Assembly: GCF_000633415.1 (NCBI RefSeq)
Contig: NZ_AYMV01000003.1
Location: 1 to 64,000 of the forward strand
DNA: 64,000 nucleotides
Origin: Leucobacter sp. PH1c
Lineage (GTDB): Bacteria; Actinomycetota; Actinomycetes; Actinomycetales; Microbacteriaceae
Direction: 5' to 3'
The position numbers and the translations under genes were made by a program. This document shows positions 50,027-59,711 of the stretch, in pieces; the first letter of the stretch is position 1, and every line of letters starts with the position of its first letter. The notes under the pieces were generated by a model. It searched no databases. It was not told the origin of the DNA and was given only the letters and a program-made list of their open reading frames with translations.

Positions 50027-51148
50027 ATGATTACTCTGAACGCCGCCGTCTTCGTCGGCCCGCAGCAGCCCCTCGAGCTCCGGGAGCTCACCATCTCGAG
50101 CGAGCCCGGCGCGCAGGAGGTGCTCGTGCGACTCGCTGCCTCCGGTGTCTGCCACAGCGATCTGCACGCGCTCGACGGCGACTGGGAGACGCCCGCTCCC
50201 CTCGTGCTCGGCCACGAGGGTGCCGGCGTGGTCGTCGCTGTCGGCTCCGAGGTGAGCGAGCTGGAGGCGGGCGACCACGTGATCCTCTCGTGGACTCCGT
50301 CGTGCCAGAAGTGCGAGTTCTGCGTTTCCGGACGCCCCGTGCTCTGCCAGCTCGCGAACGAGACCGCCTACCAGCACGTCTTCTTCGACGGGAAGCCGCG
50401 TCTGCGCGATGGCGACGAGGACGTGCGCAGCTTCCTCGCGGTCGGCTCGTTCGGCGAGTACGCGATGGTGCCCGCGTCCGCAGCGATCCGGATCCGCAAG
50501 GATGCCCCGCTCGCGCAGGCGGCGCTCGTGGGGTGCGCCGTGACAACCGGGATCGGGGCCGTGACGAACACGGCGGGCGTCGAGCCCGGGAGCACGGTGC
50601 TCGTCGTCGGGTGCGGCGGCGTGGGCCTGAACGTGGTGCAGGGCGCGCGCCTCGCCGGGGCGAAGCAGATCATCGTCGCCGACGTGAGCGCGGAGAAGCT
50701 CGAGCTCGGCCGCACCTTCGGTGCGACGCACGTGATCAACAGCCGGGAGGTCGATCTCGTGACCGCGGTGCACGAGCTCACCGACGGCCGGGGCGTGGAC
50801 TACGCCTTCGAGGCGATCGGCCTGCCGTTCACGATCGAGGCCTGCTACGAGGCGGTTCGGCGCGGCGGCACCGCCGTCGTGGTCGGCCAGGTGGCCGACG
50901 GCGTGAAGATCTCGATCGACCCGTTCGTGATGAGCGATCAGGAGAAGCGCCTCATCGGCTCGAACTACGGTTCGAGCCGGCAGTCGATCGACTTCCCGAA
51001 GATCATCGACCTGTACATGGAGGGGCTCGTCGATCTCGACTCGATGGTCACGGATCGAATCCCGCTCAGCGGTGTGAACGAGGCGTTCGCTGAGATGCGC
51101 AAGGGGCGGGGCATCCGCACCGTGATCGAGTACGGCCTGGACGACTAG
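50027..51148 (+). CDS. Zinc-dependent (MDR) alcohol dehydrogenase
   Basis: The 373-residue MDR alcohol dehydrogenase has catalytic zinc Cys/His in SGVCHSD and GHEGAG, and a structural zinc lobe with four Cys (SCQKCEFCVSGRPVLC). The Rossmann domain carries VLVVGCGGVGLNVVQG. It belongs to the class-III/NDMA-type branch with long-chain or amino-alcohol substrates. The ATG at 50027 is preferred because GAAAGGA stands before it; a GTG at 50003 is possible. It ends the PucR/APC/unknown/ADH cluster and is followed by a strong terminator. Confidence 0.93.
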   Translation: MITLNAAVFVGPQQPLELRELTISSEPGAQEVLVRLAASGVCHSDLHALDGDWETPAPLVLGHEGAGVVVAVGSEVSELEAGDHVILSWTPSCQKCEFCVSGRPVLCQLANETAYQHVFFDGKPRLRDGDEDVRSFLAVGSFGEYAMVPASAAIRIRKDAPLAQAALVGCAVTTGIGAVTNTAGVEPGSTVLVVGCGGVGLNVVQGARLAGAKQIIVADVSAEKLELGRTFGATHVINSREVDLVTAVHELTDGRGVDYAFEAIGLPFTIEACYEAVRRGGTAVVVGQVADGVKISIDPFVMSDQEKRLIGSNYGSSRQSIDFPKIIDLYMEGLVDLDSMVTDRIPLSGVNEAFAEMRKGRGIRTVIEYGLDD

Positions 51149-51160
51149 GCGGGCGCGCAA

Positions 51161-51195
51161 CGAGCCCCGGATCCCCGCTCGGGATCCGGGGCTCG
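51161..51195 (+). terminator. Terminator after the alcohol dehydrogenase gene
   Basis: A perfect 15-bp stem (51161-51175 with 51181-51195) has a 5-base loop. A GGGCTGGGCTGGC-type 13-bp direct repeat follows (about 51229-51273) in the gap before the convergent aminotransferase gene. Confidence 0.85.
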
Positions 51196-51293
51196 CTGCG
51201 TGTCCGGGGCGTGCGCGTGTACTCGGGCTGGGCTGGCTGTCTGGCGGGCTGGGCTGGCGGGCTGGGCCGGCCCAGCGGGGGCTGGGTCGGTAC

Positions 51294-52523
51294 TCAGGCC
51301 TGGAAGCGCAGGATACGGTCGAGGGCTTCGGCGACCGCGCTCTCCCCCGCGGCGTAGGAAAGCCGCACGGCGCGGTGCCCGGCGAGCGGGTCGAAGTCGG
51401 TGCCGGGCACGACGGCGACGTCTCCGCGTTCGAGGAGCGCACGGGCGTAGGCCGAGGAGTCGGCGAAGCGTTCGAGCTGGGGGCCGAGCTCGGAGTAGTA
51501 GTAGAAGGCCCCGTCCGAGGGCGCGGCGGCGCCCCAGTTGAGCGCGGGGGCCGCGTCGAGGATGAGCGCGCGGGCGCGTGCGAAGCCCGCGACGATGGCG
51601 TCGCGCTCGGCGTAGCTCTCGGCGGAGAAGGCGGTGAGCGCGAGCTCCTGCGCCGGGGCGGGTGGCGACAGGGCGAAGTTCGACGCGAGCGCCTCGACCG
51701 GAGCGACGAGCGCCTGGGGCAGGATCGCCCAGCCGAGCCGCCAGCCGGTCATCCCCCAGTACTTCGAGAACGAGTTGATCACGACAGCCTCGGGGTCGAG
51801 CTCGCGCAGAGTAACCCCGCGCGGGTCCGCGGCGCCGGGCTCGGGGAAGGTGATCCCGTGGTAGATCTCATCGCTGATGATGCGCACCCCGTTCGCGACG
51901 CACCAGCCGACGAGCGCGGTGAGCGGCTCGCGTCCGAGCATGGTGCCGGTCGGGTTCGCTGGCGAGGCCAGGACGAGGCCGGCGAGCGGACCGTGCTCGG
52001 CCACCGCCGCGGCGAGCAGCTCGGGGGTCGGCTGGTAGCGGGTCTCGGGGCCCGTGGGGATCTCGATCACGTGCACGCCGAGCGCGGTGAGGATGTTGCG
52101 GTAGGCGGGGTAGCCGGGGCTCGCGAGCGCGACGCGATCGCCCGGGTCGAACGCCGCGAGGAAGACGAGCTGGAAGGCACCCGAGGAGCCCGTGGTGACC
52201 GCGACTGTGGCGGGATCGACCTCGACGTCGTACCAGGAGCGGTAGTGCCCCGCGATGGCTTCCCGCAGCGGCGTCGTGCCGAGCGGGCCGGTGTAGCCCG
52301 CGGGCTTCAAGGTGCCGGGGGCGGGGCGGGCGCTCGGCTCGCCCGCGCAGAGCGAGACGATGTCGTGGCCGGCGGCGCGGCGGCGTGCCACCTCGTCGGT
52401 GATCTGCATGACCTCGAATGCGGGGATGTGCGAGCGCGCCGAGGCGCCGAGCTGCGGGCCGGTCGGCGCAGCGTCGAGCCGGTGCGCGGGCGGGGTCTTG
52501 AACGGGCCTCCGGAAGTGATCAT
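51294..52523 (-). CDS. Class I/II aminotransferase
   Basis: The 409-residue PLP aminotransferase of the AspC/AlaA-like class has NPTG (SPANPTG), DEIYHG, and the PLP lysine in NSFSKYWGMTGWRLGW, with the final Arg in AGHRAVRLSYA. The substrate amino acid is not predictable. The ATG overlaps the stop of the upstream membrane-protein gene by 4 bases. Confidence 0.93.
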   Translation of the reverse strand: MITSGGPFKTPPAHRLDAAPTGPQLGASARSHIPAFEVMQITDEVARRRAAGHDIVSLCAGEPSARPAPGTLKPAGYTGPLGTTPLREAIAGHYRSWYDVEVDPATVAVTTGSSGAFQLVFLAAFDPGDRVALASPGYPAYRNILTALGVHVIEIPTGPETRYQPTPELLAAAVAEHGPLAGLVLASPANPTGTMLGREPLTALVGWCVANGVRIISDEIYHGITFPEPGAADPRGVTLRELDPEAVVINSFSKYWGMTGWRLGWAILPQALVAPVEALASNFALSPPAPAQELALTAFSAESYAERDAIVAGFARARALILDAAPALNWGAAAPSDGAFYYYSELGPQLERFADSSAYARALLERGDVAVVPGTDFDPLAGHRAVRLSYAAGESAVAEALDRILRFQA

Positions 52524-53755
52524 GCTCCCACGCTATCCTGCGGCGCGGCCGCGGTGGCGGTGGCGGCCGTCGCAGGGGCGGCCGTCGCGGGGGCAGCGGC
52601 GGGTGCGCCGGCGGGCACCGCCGCGTCGAGGTGCCGGAGGAAGATGATCAGCCAGGCGAAGATGATGCCCGCGGCCACCAGTTCGAACGCGGCCAGGTTG
52701 TAGTACTGGATCGGCCAGAACAGCAGCGCGGAGACCGCGATGCCGATCAGCACCACGTCGGAGAAGAGCAGGAACGCGCGCGAGAAGCCGTCGAGCACCC
52801 AGCGCAGGCCGATGAGCAGCGCACCGAAGATCACGGCCATGCCGGTGGCGAAGGTGTTGTGGACGATGAGGCTCACGTTGACGGGGACGAGCCCGACCCC
52901 GGCGAGGCCGATGCCGATGCCGAGAAAGGCCCACTGCACGAGACGCACGTTGCGGGTGCGACTCGGCGGGGCCGCGCTCGCCCAGACGGCGAGCGAGCGG
53001 GCGATGAGCGAGCCGAGCGAGGCCATGAGCATGCCGCCGACGATCAGCGTCGAGTTGAAGACGATGCCGCTCAGCCCGTCGCCCACCCCGAGCTCGCTGA
53101 AGTGCAGTTGCCACCACTCGGCGTCGCTCGTGGTGAGCATGGCGACGAGCACGCCGCCCGTCATGAAGACGGCGAAGAGGGTCGAGAGCCGGGTCGTCGT
53201 GAGGTCGCCACCGGAGAGCGTTCCCGCGTACGCGCTCACGGCGCTGAGCAGGAGCGTGATCATGATGCTCGTGAAGGCGTCGACTTCAAGTCCCATGAAG
53301 CCGCGGATGAGCACGGAGGTCGTGATCCCCACGAGGAGGATGGCAATGCCCGCGTGGACGAGCCCGATCGCGAGCGCGTTCACCACGGCCTGCGCGCGCA
53401 CGGCGCCGCGGGGCCAGCCCGGGGCTGGCGGAATGGGCGAGCGCAGGTGCTCGACGACCGCGGCGATCGCGGCAGCGGCAGCCGAGAGCACGATGCCCAC
53501 GCTGCCCGGGGAGACGGCGCCCCACAGCGGGACTGGTCCGTGGAACGCGATGAGGCCCGTGACGAGGGCGACGGCGGCGGCAATCACCGCGGCGGCGAAG
53601 GCGCGCGACTCGCGCCGCAGCCGCGGGGAGTCGCGGACGCCCTCCTCGCCGGGGTAGAGCAGGCGGAACACGGCGTCGAGCGCGCGACGCACCCGCGGAG
53701 GCACCGGCGCCGCGGGTGCCCCCGGCTGTTCTGAGGTCTCGCTCGTCTGGCTCAT
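52520..53755 (-). CDS. Conserved multi-pass membrane protein
   Basis: The 411-residue protein has 8-10 predicted TM helices (from about 55 on), a proline-rich N-terminus, and a C-terminal Ala/Thr/Pro low-complexity tail. Family not recognised. It is translationally coupled to the aminotransferase downstream, but no common function is evident. Confidence 0.8.
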   Translation of the reverse strand: MSQTSETSEQPGAPAAPVPPRVRRALDAVFRLLYPGEEGVRDSPRLRRESRAFAAAVIAAAVALVTGLIAFHGPVPLWGAVSPGSVGIVLSAAAAAIAAVVEHLRSPIPPAPGWPRGAVRAQAVVNALAIGLVHAGIAILLVGITTSVLIRGFMGLEVDAFTSIMITLLLSAVSAYAGTLSGGDLTTTRLSTLFAVFMTGGVLVAMLTTSDAEWWQLHFSELGVGDGLSGIVFNSTLIVGGMLMASLGSLIARSLAVWASAAPPSRTRNVRLVQWAFLGIGIGLAGVGLVPVNVSLIVHNTFATGMAVIFGALLIGLRWVLDGFSRAFLLFSDVVLIGIAVSALLFWPIQYYNLAAFELVAAGIIFAWLIIFLRHLDAAVPAGAPAAAPATAAPATAATATAAAPQDSVGA

Positions 53756-53759
53756 GGGC

Positions 53760-56700
53760 TCAGTGTAGGTGCGCGCCCGCGGGGAGCGGCCGCGCCGCGC
53801 GCTCCGTGAGTCGCAGATATCCGGAGAGCGCGGCGAGTCCTTCCGCGCTCGTGGGGAGGCCCTCCCCCAGCCGTTCGGAGGAGACGAGGTGCGCAGCCCA
53901 CTGGGCCCGGCTGATCGCCACGTTCAGGCGGTTGCGCATGAGGAGGAACTCGAGCCCGCGCGGCACGTCTTCCGGGCTCGACGCGGCGAGCGTGACGATG
54001 GCGAGCGCGGCCTCCATCCCTTGGAAGCGGTCGACGGTGCCGACCCGCACGTGCGGGAGCCCCGCAGCGGCGAGGGCCGCGGAGACGCACTCGACCTGCG
54101 CGTTGTACGCGGCGACCACAATCACGTCCCGCGCGTCGAGCGGGCGAGCGCCCTCGCCATCGTGCAGCGTCCCCGCGAGCGCCGCGCGCACGAGCGCCAC
54201 GACGGCACCGGCTTCCTCCTCCGAGAAGGTCGCGTTGCCCGCGTGCGCCACGGGGTGCCAGACGAGCCCCTCCGGGCCGCAGCCGGACACGCGGCGCTCC
54301 TCGGCGCTCGGGTGCGCGTGCAGCCTGCCGCCGTAGGAGAGCTCGGAGACCACGTCGGCGAGCGCGGGGCGCATGCGCCGCGTCTCCGCGAGGAAGTAGC
54401 CCCGGTCCTCCGGGATGGTGTCGTGCTCACCGATCACCCAGGCGAGCGCCGAGGTGTCGACCGGTTCGGGATGCGTGCCCTGCGAGACCTGCGGCAGCTG
54501 CTGCGGGTCGCCGAGCAGCAGGAGCCGCTCGGCCGCGACCGAGGCCGCGATCGTCGGCGCGAGCGAGAACTGCCCTGCCTCGTCGATGACGAGGAGGTCG
54601 AGGCCGCGCCGGTCGAAGCGGGCCGCGTTGCTGAAGTCCCACGCCGTGCCGCCGATGACGCAGCCGCGCCCCAGCTCGGCGTTGTCGCGGAGGAAACCGC
54701 CGTGGCCGTTCCGCCCGATTACTGTGTAGGGCGGCTCCACGGCCCCCTCCTCGAGCGCGCCGCCCTGCGGAACCTTGCCGACGGCGCCGGGGTGCATGCC
54801 CGCAGCGACGACGCCCTCGAGCACGTTCTCGACGACGCGGTGCGACTGCGCGACGACACCGATCCGCCAGCCGTCCTGCTCCGCGAGCGCGCGGATCACC
54901 CGGGCGGCGAGGTAGGTCTTGCCGGTACCGGGTGGCCCCTGCACGGCGAGCGCCGCGCGATCGAGCTGCCGCAGGCTCGCGACGACCGCACCGATCGTGC
55001 GCGCGTCCTCATCGCCGCCTCCCGCGCGAAGTGCCTCCGGCGACTCCGGGCGGATGAGCGGCCGGTCGCCGCGCAGCCGCGGCGGGTCGCGGCGCAGGAG
55101 CCGCACGACCGGATCGGGGAGGTCCTCCCCGGCATCGAGCGCATCGAAGTAGTCCTGCCCCCACTCCTCGATGGCCACGCGCTGCTGCCCCTCGTTCGGC
55201 GGCGGGCCAGGCGTCACCGCCACGGGCAGCGCCGCGAACGGCGCAGCATCGCGGGGCAGGGTCTCGGCGACGAGCATCGCCTCGCCGTCCCTCCCCACGA
55301 TCCGCGCGAGGCGCGCGGTGCGCTCCCCCGGGCCGGTCCTCGGGTCCGCGAAGGGCGCGGGAGCCGCGTAGACGAGGAACACCTCTCCGCTCGCGCGGGA
55401 CGAGCTCCCGGGAGCCAACTCGCCGTCGAGCCTGAGGATGCGCCGGTCGACGCGGGCGCGCGGCGGCCGGTGCCACGGCTCCTCCACCCGGCTGCGCTCG
55501 GGGTCGACGACGAGCACGTCGCGGGTCTCCGCCCAGTCCTCGATCGGATCGACGAGGCGGGCGAAGTGCTCCCACCAGAAGGACTTCCGCTCGCGCGCGT
55601 GGTAGTCGATCGCGCTCCCCGCGAGCGCTGCGGCCACGCGGTCGCGCGGATCGGCCGCCGTGGCCGCCTGCTCGGCGAGCGCGCTCGCGAGACTGCTCAC
55701 GGAGAACTCCTGCGCGGTCTCGGGCTCGGGGCGGGGCGCGGGAGCAATGCCGCGCTCGCGCGCGATCCCGAGCAGCCAGTCGCGGAGCCGCAGCGTCGAT
55801 ACGCAGTCGTACCGGTTGTAATCCTCGATCGCATCAAGCCGGCGCTGGCCCGCGGCCCGCACTGCGGGATCGGCGCTCGCGAGCTGCGCGGAGGCATCCG
55901 CGTACTCGGTGACGGACTGGGCGGCGCTCGTCACGCCGGCCTCGTCGCGGAGTTCCTGCCCCATGTACAGCGGTTCGAGCTTCTTGATCGAGTAGGAGCG
56001 CGACCCCACGAGCAGCGCGCGCCGCACGATCGGGAAGAGGTCGACGAGCACCCCGTCGCGGAGTAGCGCGTCGACCGCCGCCTCGCCGACGCCGTGGCGG
56101 GCGGCGATACTCAGCAGGTGGGTCCGTTCGTACGCGGCGTAGTGGTAGATCCGCATCCCCGGGTGCGCCGCCCGGCGCTCCGCGACGAGCGCGAGAAAAC
56201 GCTCGAGTGCCGCGCGCTCCGCGTCGAGGTCGTGGGCCCAGAGGCCGGTGAAGCGCTCGTCCGCGTCGACGAAGCCGAACAGGTAGTCGATGCCCCAGCG
56301 CGCCGCGTCCCCCGTCCCGGGCTCCCGGTAGAGCGGATCCCCCTCGAAGTCGAAGAAGAGGTCGCCCGGGTTCGGCTCCGGGATCGCCGCGAGGGCTGCC
56401 GGCTCGACGACCCGCACGGGCGGCGGCCCCCCGGGGGTGGCGCCGAGCTGGGCCTCCGCCTGGGCCGCGATCCGCACGAGCGCCGCTGGACGGATCCCAG
56501 CTACCTGGCGCGCGCCGGCGACGATCTCCGGCAGCGCCTCGGCGACGCGTTCGATGGTGTCGAGTCCGTCAGCGCGGAGCGCGTCGCGCTGCGCACCGCG
56601 GATTCCGGCGATGAGCAGCGGGTCCCGCGTCCGCTCGATCTCCGGGGCGCACACCTCGCACCGCCCGCAGGCGGCGATGCCCGGGCTGCCCCACGCGAGT

Positions 56701-57422
56701 GGCGCGGCGCTCGCCCGCTCGCCGTCCCCGCCGCGCACCGCAGCACGGTCGAGGATGAGCCGGTGCAGCCGGGCCCGTCGCGCACGGAACACGGGTGCCA
56801 CGTCAGCGATCCGGTGCACGGAACGGGCGCCATCGCCCAGGATCAGCGTGGCGTGCGGTGCGACGGGGACGCCGATGCGCTCCAGCTGCTCGGCATACGC
56901 GGCGAGCTGCATGAGCGCGGTGACCCGAGCCCGCCGCGCGAGCTTCGTGTCCTCGACGGCGTACTCGCCCTCCGGCGTCAGCCGCAGGAAGTCCGCGAAG
57001 CCCACGAAGCCGATCTCGGGATCCATCGCGTCGGCGGCGCGCTGCGCCGGATCGAAGAACGTCGCCTGGAACACCACCTCTGCCCCGCCCCGCAGCGCCG
57101 CGAGCGTCTGCCCGGCCACGCGCTCGAGCGCCGGCTCCGACATCCCGTCCGGGCGCGGAATCTCCACCACGCCACCCGAGGCCCCGAGCTCCCCGATGCC
57201 GAGCTCCTCGCGGTACGCCGCGAGCGTGCGCTCCTCGTGCGCATCGCCGAGCCTGGCCGCGCGGGCGAGCATCGCATCGTCATCAGGAGGCACGACCACG
57301 TCGCGCCCGAGCTTCGCGTCCACACGGCGCAGAAACGCGAACTCGCACGCGCTCGCGGCCGTCAGATCGCTCGCGCTCGTGACGAATCGCTCGCCGCCTT
57401 CTGCGCGCTGCTGCAGGAACAT
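53760..57422 (-). CDS. TM0106-type RecB-like nuclease fused to a Dna2/Upf1-like helicase
   Basis: The 1220-residue fusion has a RecB-type nuclease domain (about 1-270; EDTKLARRARVTALMQLAAYAEQL, and the CGRC...C cluster), a YprB/RNase H-like domain (about 340-560; FFDFEGDP, DYNRYDCVSTLRLRDWL), and an SF1B helicase (about 860-1200) with Walker A QGPPGTGKT, DEAGQ, QQLPQVSQG, RFQGMEA and NVAISRA. It is a DNA end-processing or repair candidate. ATG at 57422 follows GAGGAG. Confidence 0.9.
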   Translation of the reverse strand: MFLQQRAEGGERFVTSASDLTAASACEFAFLRRVDAKLGRDVVVPPDDDAMLARAARLGDAHEERTLAAYREELGIGELGASGGVVEIPRPDGMSEPALERVAGQTLAALRGGAEVVFQATFFDPAQRAADAMDPEIGFVGFADFLRLTPEGEYAVEDTKLARRARVTALMQLAAYAEQLERIGVPVAPHATLILGDGARSVHRIADVAPVFRARRARLHRLILDRAAVRGGDGERASAAPLAWGSPGIAACGRCEVCAPEIERTRDPLLIAGIRGAQRDALRADGLDTIERVAEALPEIVAGARQVAGIRPAALVRIAAQAEAQLGATPGGPPPVRVVEPAALAAIPEPNPGDLFFDFEGDPLYREPGTGDAARWGIDYLFGFVDADERFTGLWAHDLDAERAALERFLALVAERRAAHPGMRIYHYAAYERTHLLSIAARHGVGEAAVDALLRDGVLVDLFPIVRRALLVGSRSYSIKKLEPLYMGQELRDEAGVTSAAQSVTEYADASAQLASADPAVRAAGQRRLDAIEDYNRYDCVSTLRLRDWLLGIARERGIAPAPRPEPETAQEFSVSSLASALAEQAATAADPRDRVAAALAGSAIDYHARERKSFWWEHFARLVDPIEDWAETRDVLVVDPERSRVEEPWHRPPRARVDRRILRLDGELAPGSSSRASGEVFLVYAAPAPFADPRTGPGERTARLARIVGRDGEAMLVAETLPRDAAPFAALPVAVTPGPPPNEGQQRVAIEEWGQDYFDALDAGEDLPDPVVRLLRRDPPRLRGDRPLIRPESPEALRAGGGDEDARTIGAVVASLRQLDRAALAVQGPPGTGKTYLAARVIRALAEQDGWRIGVVAQSHRVVENVLEGVVAAGMHPGAVGKVPQGGALEEGAVEPPYTVIGRNGHGGFLRDNAELGRGCVIGGTAWDFSNAARFDRRGLDLLVIDEAGQFSLAPTIAASVAAERLLLLGDPQQLPQVSQGTHPEPVDTSALAWVIGEHDTIPEDRGYFLAETRRMRPALADVVSELSYGGRLHAHPSAEERRVSGCGPEGLVWHPVAHAGNATFSEEEAGAVVALVRAALAGTLHDGEGARPLDARDVIVVAAYNAQVECVSAALAAAGLPHVRVGTVDRFQGMEAALAIVTLAASSPEDVPRGLEFLLMRNRLNVAISRAQWAAHLVSSERLGEGLPTSAEGLAALSGYLRLTERAARPLPAGAHLH

Positions 57423-57745
57423 ACGGCTCCTCTCCTCGGGACGGGCCGCCCCGCATCGACGGGGACCGGCTTCGCTCACGACGGTATCGCGGACCCCGGA
57501 CAATCCGGTGGATCTCCCGGTCCACGGCAGTTTCGCGGCGGAAGGCGCTAGAGTGGGTGCTACAGGGCGTGTTGAACCCGCCCCGCGTCGCTGATTTTCA
57601 GCCGCTCGCCGCAGCAGGGCGAGCCGCAGGAGCTTTCGCGGCGAACGACTGCGCGATCCCGCGCACTCGCCGAATCCGCAGCCCGCGTCCGCCCTCCGGC
57701 ACGACTTCCGTCCGCCGCGCGCTGCACCACTGCAGAAAGGTCCCC

Positions 57746-59377
57746 GTGACCGAGACCACCACCCCCACGTTCCAGTCGCTCGGCGTGCCGGCCCCCATCG
57801 CCGACGCTCTCGCGAAGAACGGCAAGTCCGCGCCGTTCCCGATCCAGCGCGACACCCTCCCCGACACGCTCGCCGGCCGCGACGTGCTCGGCCGCGGCCG
57901 CACCGGATCCGGCAAGACGATCGCGTTCGGCATCCCGCTCGTCGCGAACCTCGCCGAGAACGTCGTCGCGAAGCGCCGCCCCAGCCGCCCCCGCGCCATC
58001 GTGCTCGCCCCCACCCGCGAGCTGGTCACCCAGATCGCGGAGACCGTGAAGATGCTCGCCGATCCGGTCGGCGTCAAGGTCACCACCATCTTCGGCGGCA
58101 TCCCCCAGCGCCGCCAGGAGGTCGCCCTCGAGGGCGGCGTCGACATCGTGGTCGCCGCCCCGGGCCGCCTCGACGACCTCATGAAGCAGGGGCTCGTCTC
58201 GCTCGACGGCGTCGAGATCACCGTGCTCGACGAGGCCGACCACATGGCGGACATGGGCTTCCTCCCGGTCGTCACGCGGATCCTCAACAAGACCCCGAAG
58301 ATCGGCCAGCGCCTGCTCTTCAGCGCGACGCTCGACAACGGCGTGGACGCGCTCGTGAAGAAGTACCTGCACGACCCGATCCTCCACTCGGTCGACTCCG
58401 CAGAGTCCCCCGTGCCGCAGCTCACCCACCACGTCTTCGAGGTGTCGGGCAAGGACGACAAGGACGCGCTCATCGAGGCACTCGCCTCCGGCACCGCGCG
58501 CCGCATCTTCTTCACCCGCATGAAGCACCAGGCGAAGCGCCTCGCGAAGCAGCTCACCGCGCGCGGGATCCCGGCGGTCGAGCTGCAGGGCAACCTCTCG
58601 CAGAACGCTCGGGATCGCAACCTCGCCGAGTTCGTGAGCGGCGACGCGAAGGTCCTCGTCGCAACCGACGTCGCCGCGCGCGGCGTGCACGTCGACGGCG
58701 TCGAGCTGGTCGTGCACATCGACCCGCCCGTCGAGCACAAGGCGTACCTGCACCGCTCCGGCCGCACCGCGCGCGCCGGCAACGAGGGCGACGTCGTCAC
58801 GCTCGTGCTCCCCGAGCAGCGCGGCGAGATGCGCCAGATCATGCGCGCCGCGAAGATCCGCGTCACGCCGCGCCCCGTCAACCCGAACGCCGCGAGCATC
58901 GATCCCGAGGTGCTCGCGCTCATCGGCGAGGTCGCGCCGCGCGTCGATCCCCGCGAGACGGAGCGCCGTCGCGCCGAGGCGCAGGCCGCGCAGCAGCGCG
59001 CCGCGGGCCACAACCCGCAGGGCCAGGGCCAGTCGACGGGCGCCAACGCGAAGCGCAAGCGCTCGCGGGGCGGCCGCGGACGCGGCGACGGCACGGGTGC
59101 GGGCGCGGCGGGCGCCGGCGCAAACGGCGGCCGGAACTCGCAGGGCGGCGGGCGCGGCCAGGGCGGTCGCGGCCAGGGCGGCGACTCCGGGCGCGGCCAG
59201 GGCGGCGACTCCGGGCGCGGTCAGCAGGGCGGCGCCGGGCGCGGCCAGGGCCAGCAGGGCTCGGGTCGCGGACAGGGCGGCGACTCGGGTCGCGGTCAGC
59301 AGGGCGGCCAGCGCCGCCAGGGCCGTCGCGCGCAGGGCGGGGGCACCGTCTACTCGACGAGCTCGCCCGGCGCGTAG
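57746..59377 (+). CDS. DEAD-box RNA helicase with Gly/Gln/Arg tail
   Basis: The 543-residue RhlE/DeaD-type ATP-dependent RNA helicase has Walker A GRTGSGKT, motif Ia PTRELVTQ, motif II DEAD, SAT, and HRSGRTARAG. The tail (about 430-543) has RGQGGDSG-type repeats (exact 24-bp repeats at 59171-59218) that probably bind RNA. It has a GTG start with AGAAAGG 5 bases upstream. Its role is RNA remodelling, typically in cold or stress conditions. The downstream terminator is at 59389-59428. Confidence 0.94.
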   Translation: MTETTTPTFQSLGVPAPIADALAKNGKSAPFPIQRDTLPDTLAGRDVLGRGRTGSGKTIAFGIPLVANLAENVVAKRRPSRPRAIVLAPTRELVTQIAETVKMLADPVGVKVTTIFGGIPQRRQEVALEGGVDIVVAAPGRLDDLMKQGLVSLDGVEITVLDEADHMADMGFLPVVTRILNKTPKIGQRLLFSATLDNGVDALVKKYLHDPILHSVDSAESPVPQLTHHVFEVSGKDDKDALIEALASGTARRIFFTRMKHQAKRLAKQLTARGIPAVELQGNLSQNARDRNLAEFVSGDAKVLVATDVAARGVHVDGVELVVHIDPPVEHKAYLHRSGRTARAGNEGDVVTLVLPEQRGEMRQIMRAAKIRVTPRPVNPNAASIDPEVLALIGEVAPRVDPRETERRRAEAQAAQQRAAGHNPQGQGQSTGANAKRKRSRGGRGRGDGTGAGAAGAGANGGRNSQGGGRGQGGRGQGGDSGRGQGGDSGRGQQGGAGRGQGQQGSGRGQGGDSGRGQQGGQRRQGRRAQGGGTVYSTSSPGA

Positions 59378-59388
59378 TCGCTGAGTCC

Positions 59389-59428
59389 AGGGCCGGGCCG
59401 CGCATCTCACGGTGCGCGGCCCGGCCCT
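59389..59428 (+). terminator. Terminator after the DEAD-box helicase gene
   Basis: A perfect 16-bp stem (59389-59404 with 59413-59428) encloses loop TCTCACGG, right after the helicase stop at 59377. Confidence 0.85.
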
Positions 59429-59535
59429 GTGCATTCCTGCGCTGCGTTCCTCGATTGCGGTCCTGGATCGTGGTCCTGCACCGCGATCCAGCCCCGCGAT
59501 CCAGCCCCGCCACCCAGCTCCGCCCGCAGACTCCT

Positions 59536-59598
59536 CGGAGAAATCCGAGATCTCGGAGCCTCCCCTCCGCAGAATCTCCGAGATTCTGGATTTCTCCG
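59536..59598. repeat. Palindromic repeat element, copy 2
   Basis: 23-bp arms (59536-59558 and 59576-59598) pair with a few mismatches, and the outer 11 bp pair perfectly. Sequence similarity with the core of the element at 781-867 is 18 of 23 (left) and 20 of 23 (right). It lies in the 334-base gap 59378-59711, which otherwise contains the helicase terminator, several CCGCGATCCAG-like direct repeats (about 59476-59505), and the MFS promoter. No gene is seen in that gap. Confidence 0.75.
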
Positions 59599-59711
59599 TG
59601 AAATGGGGGCGACCGCCTCGACGGGGATCGCTGTGGTCGGCACGGAAACCCGACCGCGACTTCCGCGTCGCGCGACAGCACGCGGAGGCCGCGCGGCCAT
59701 ATACTTTTCTG

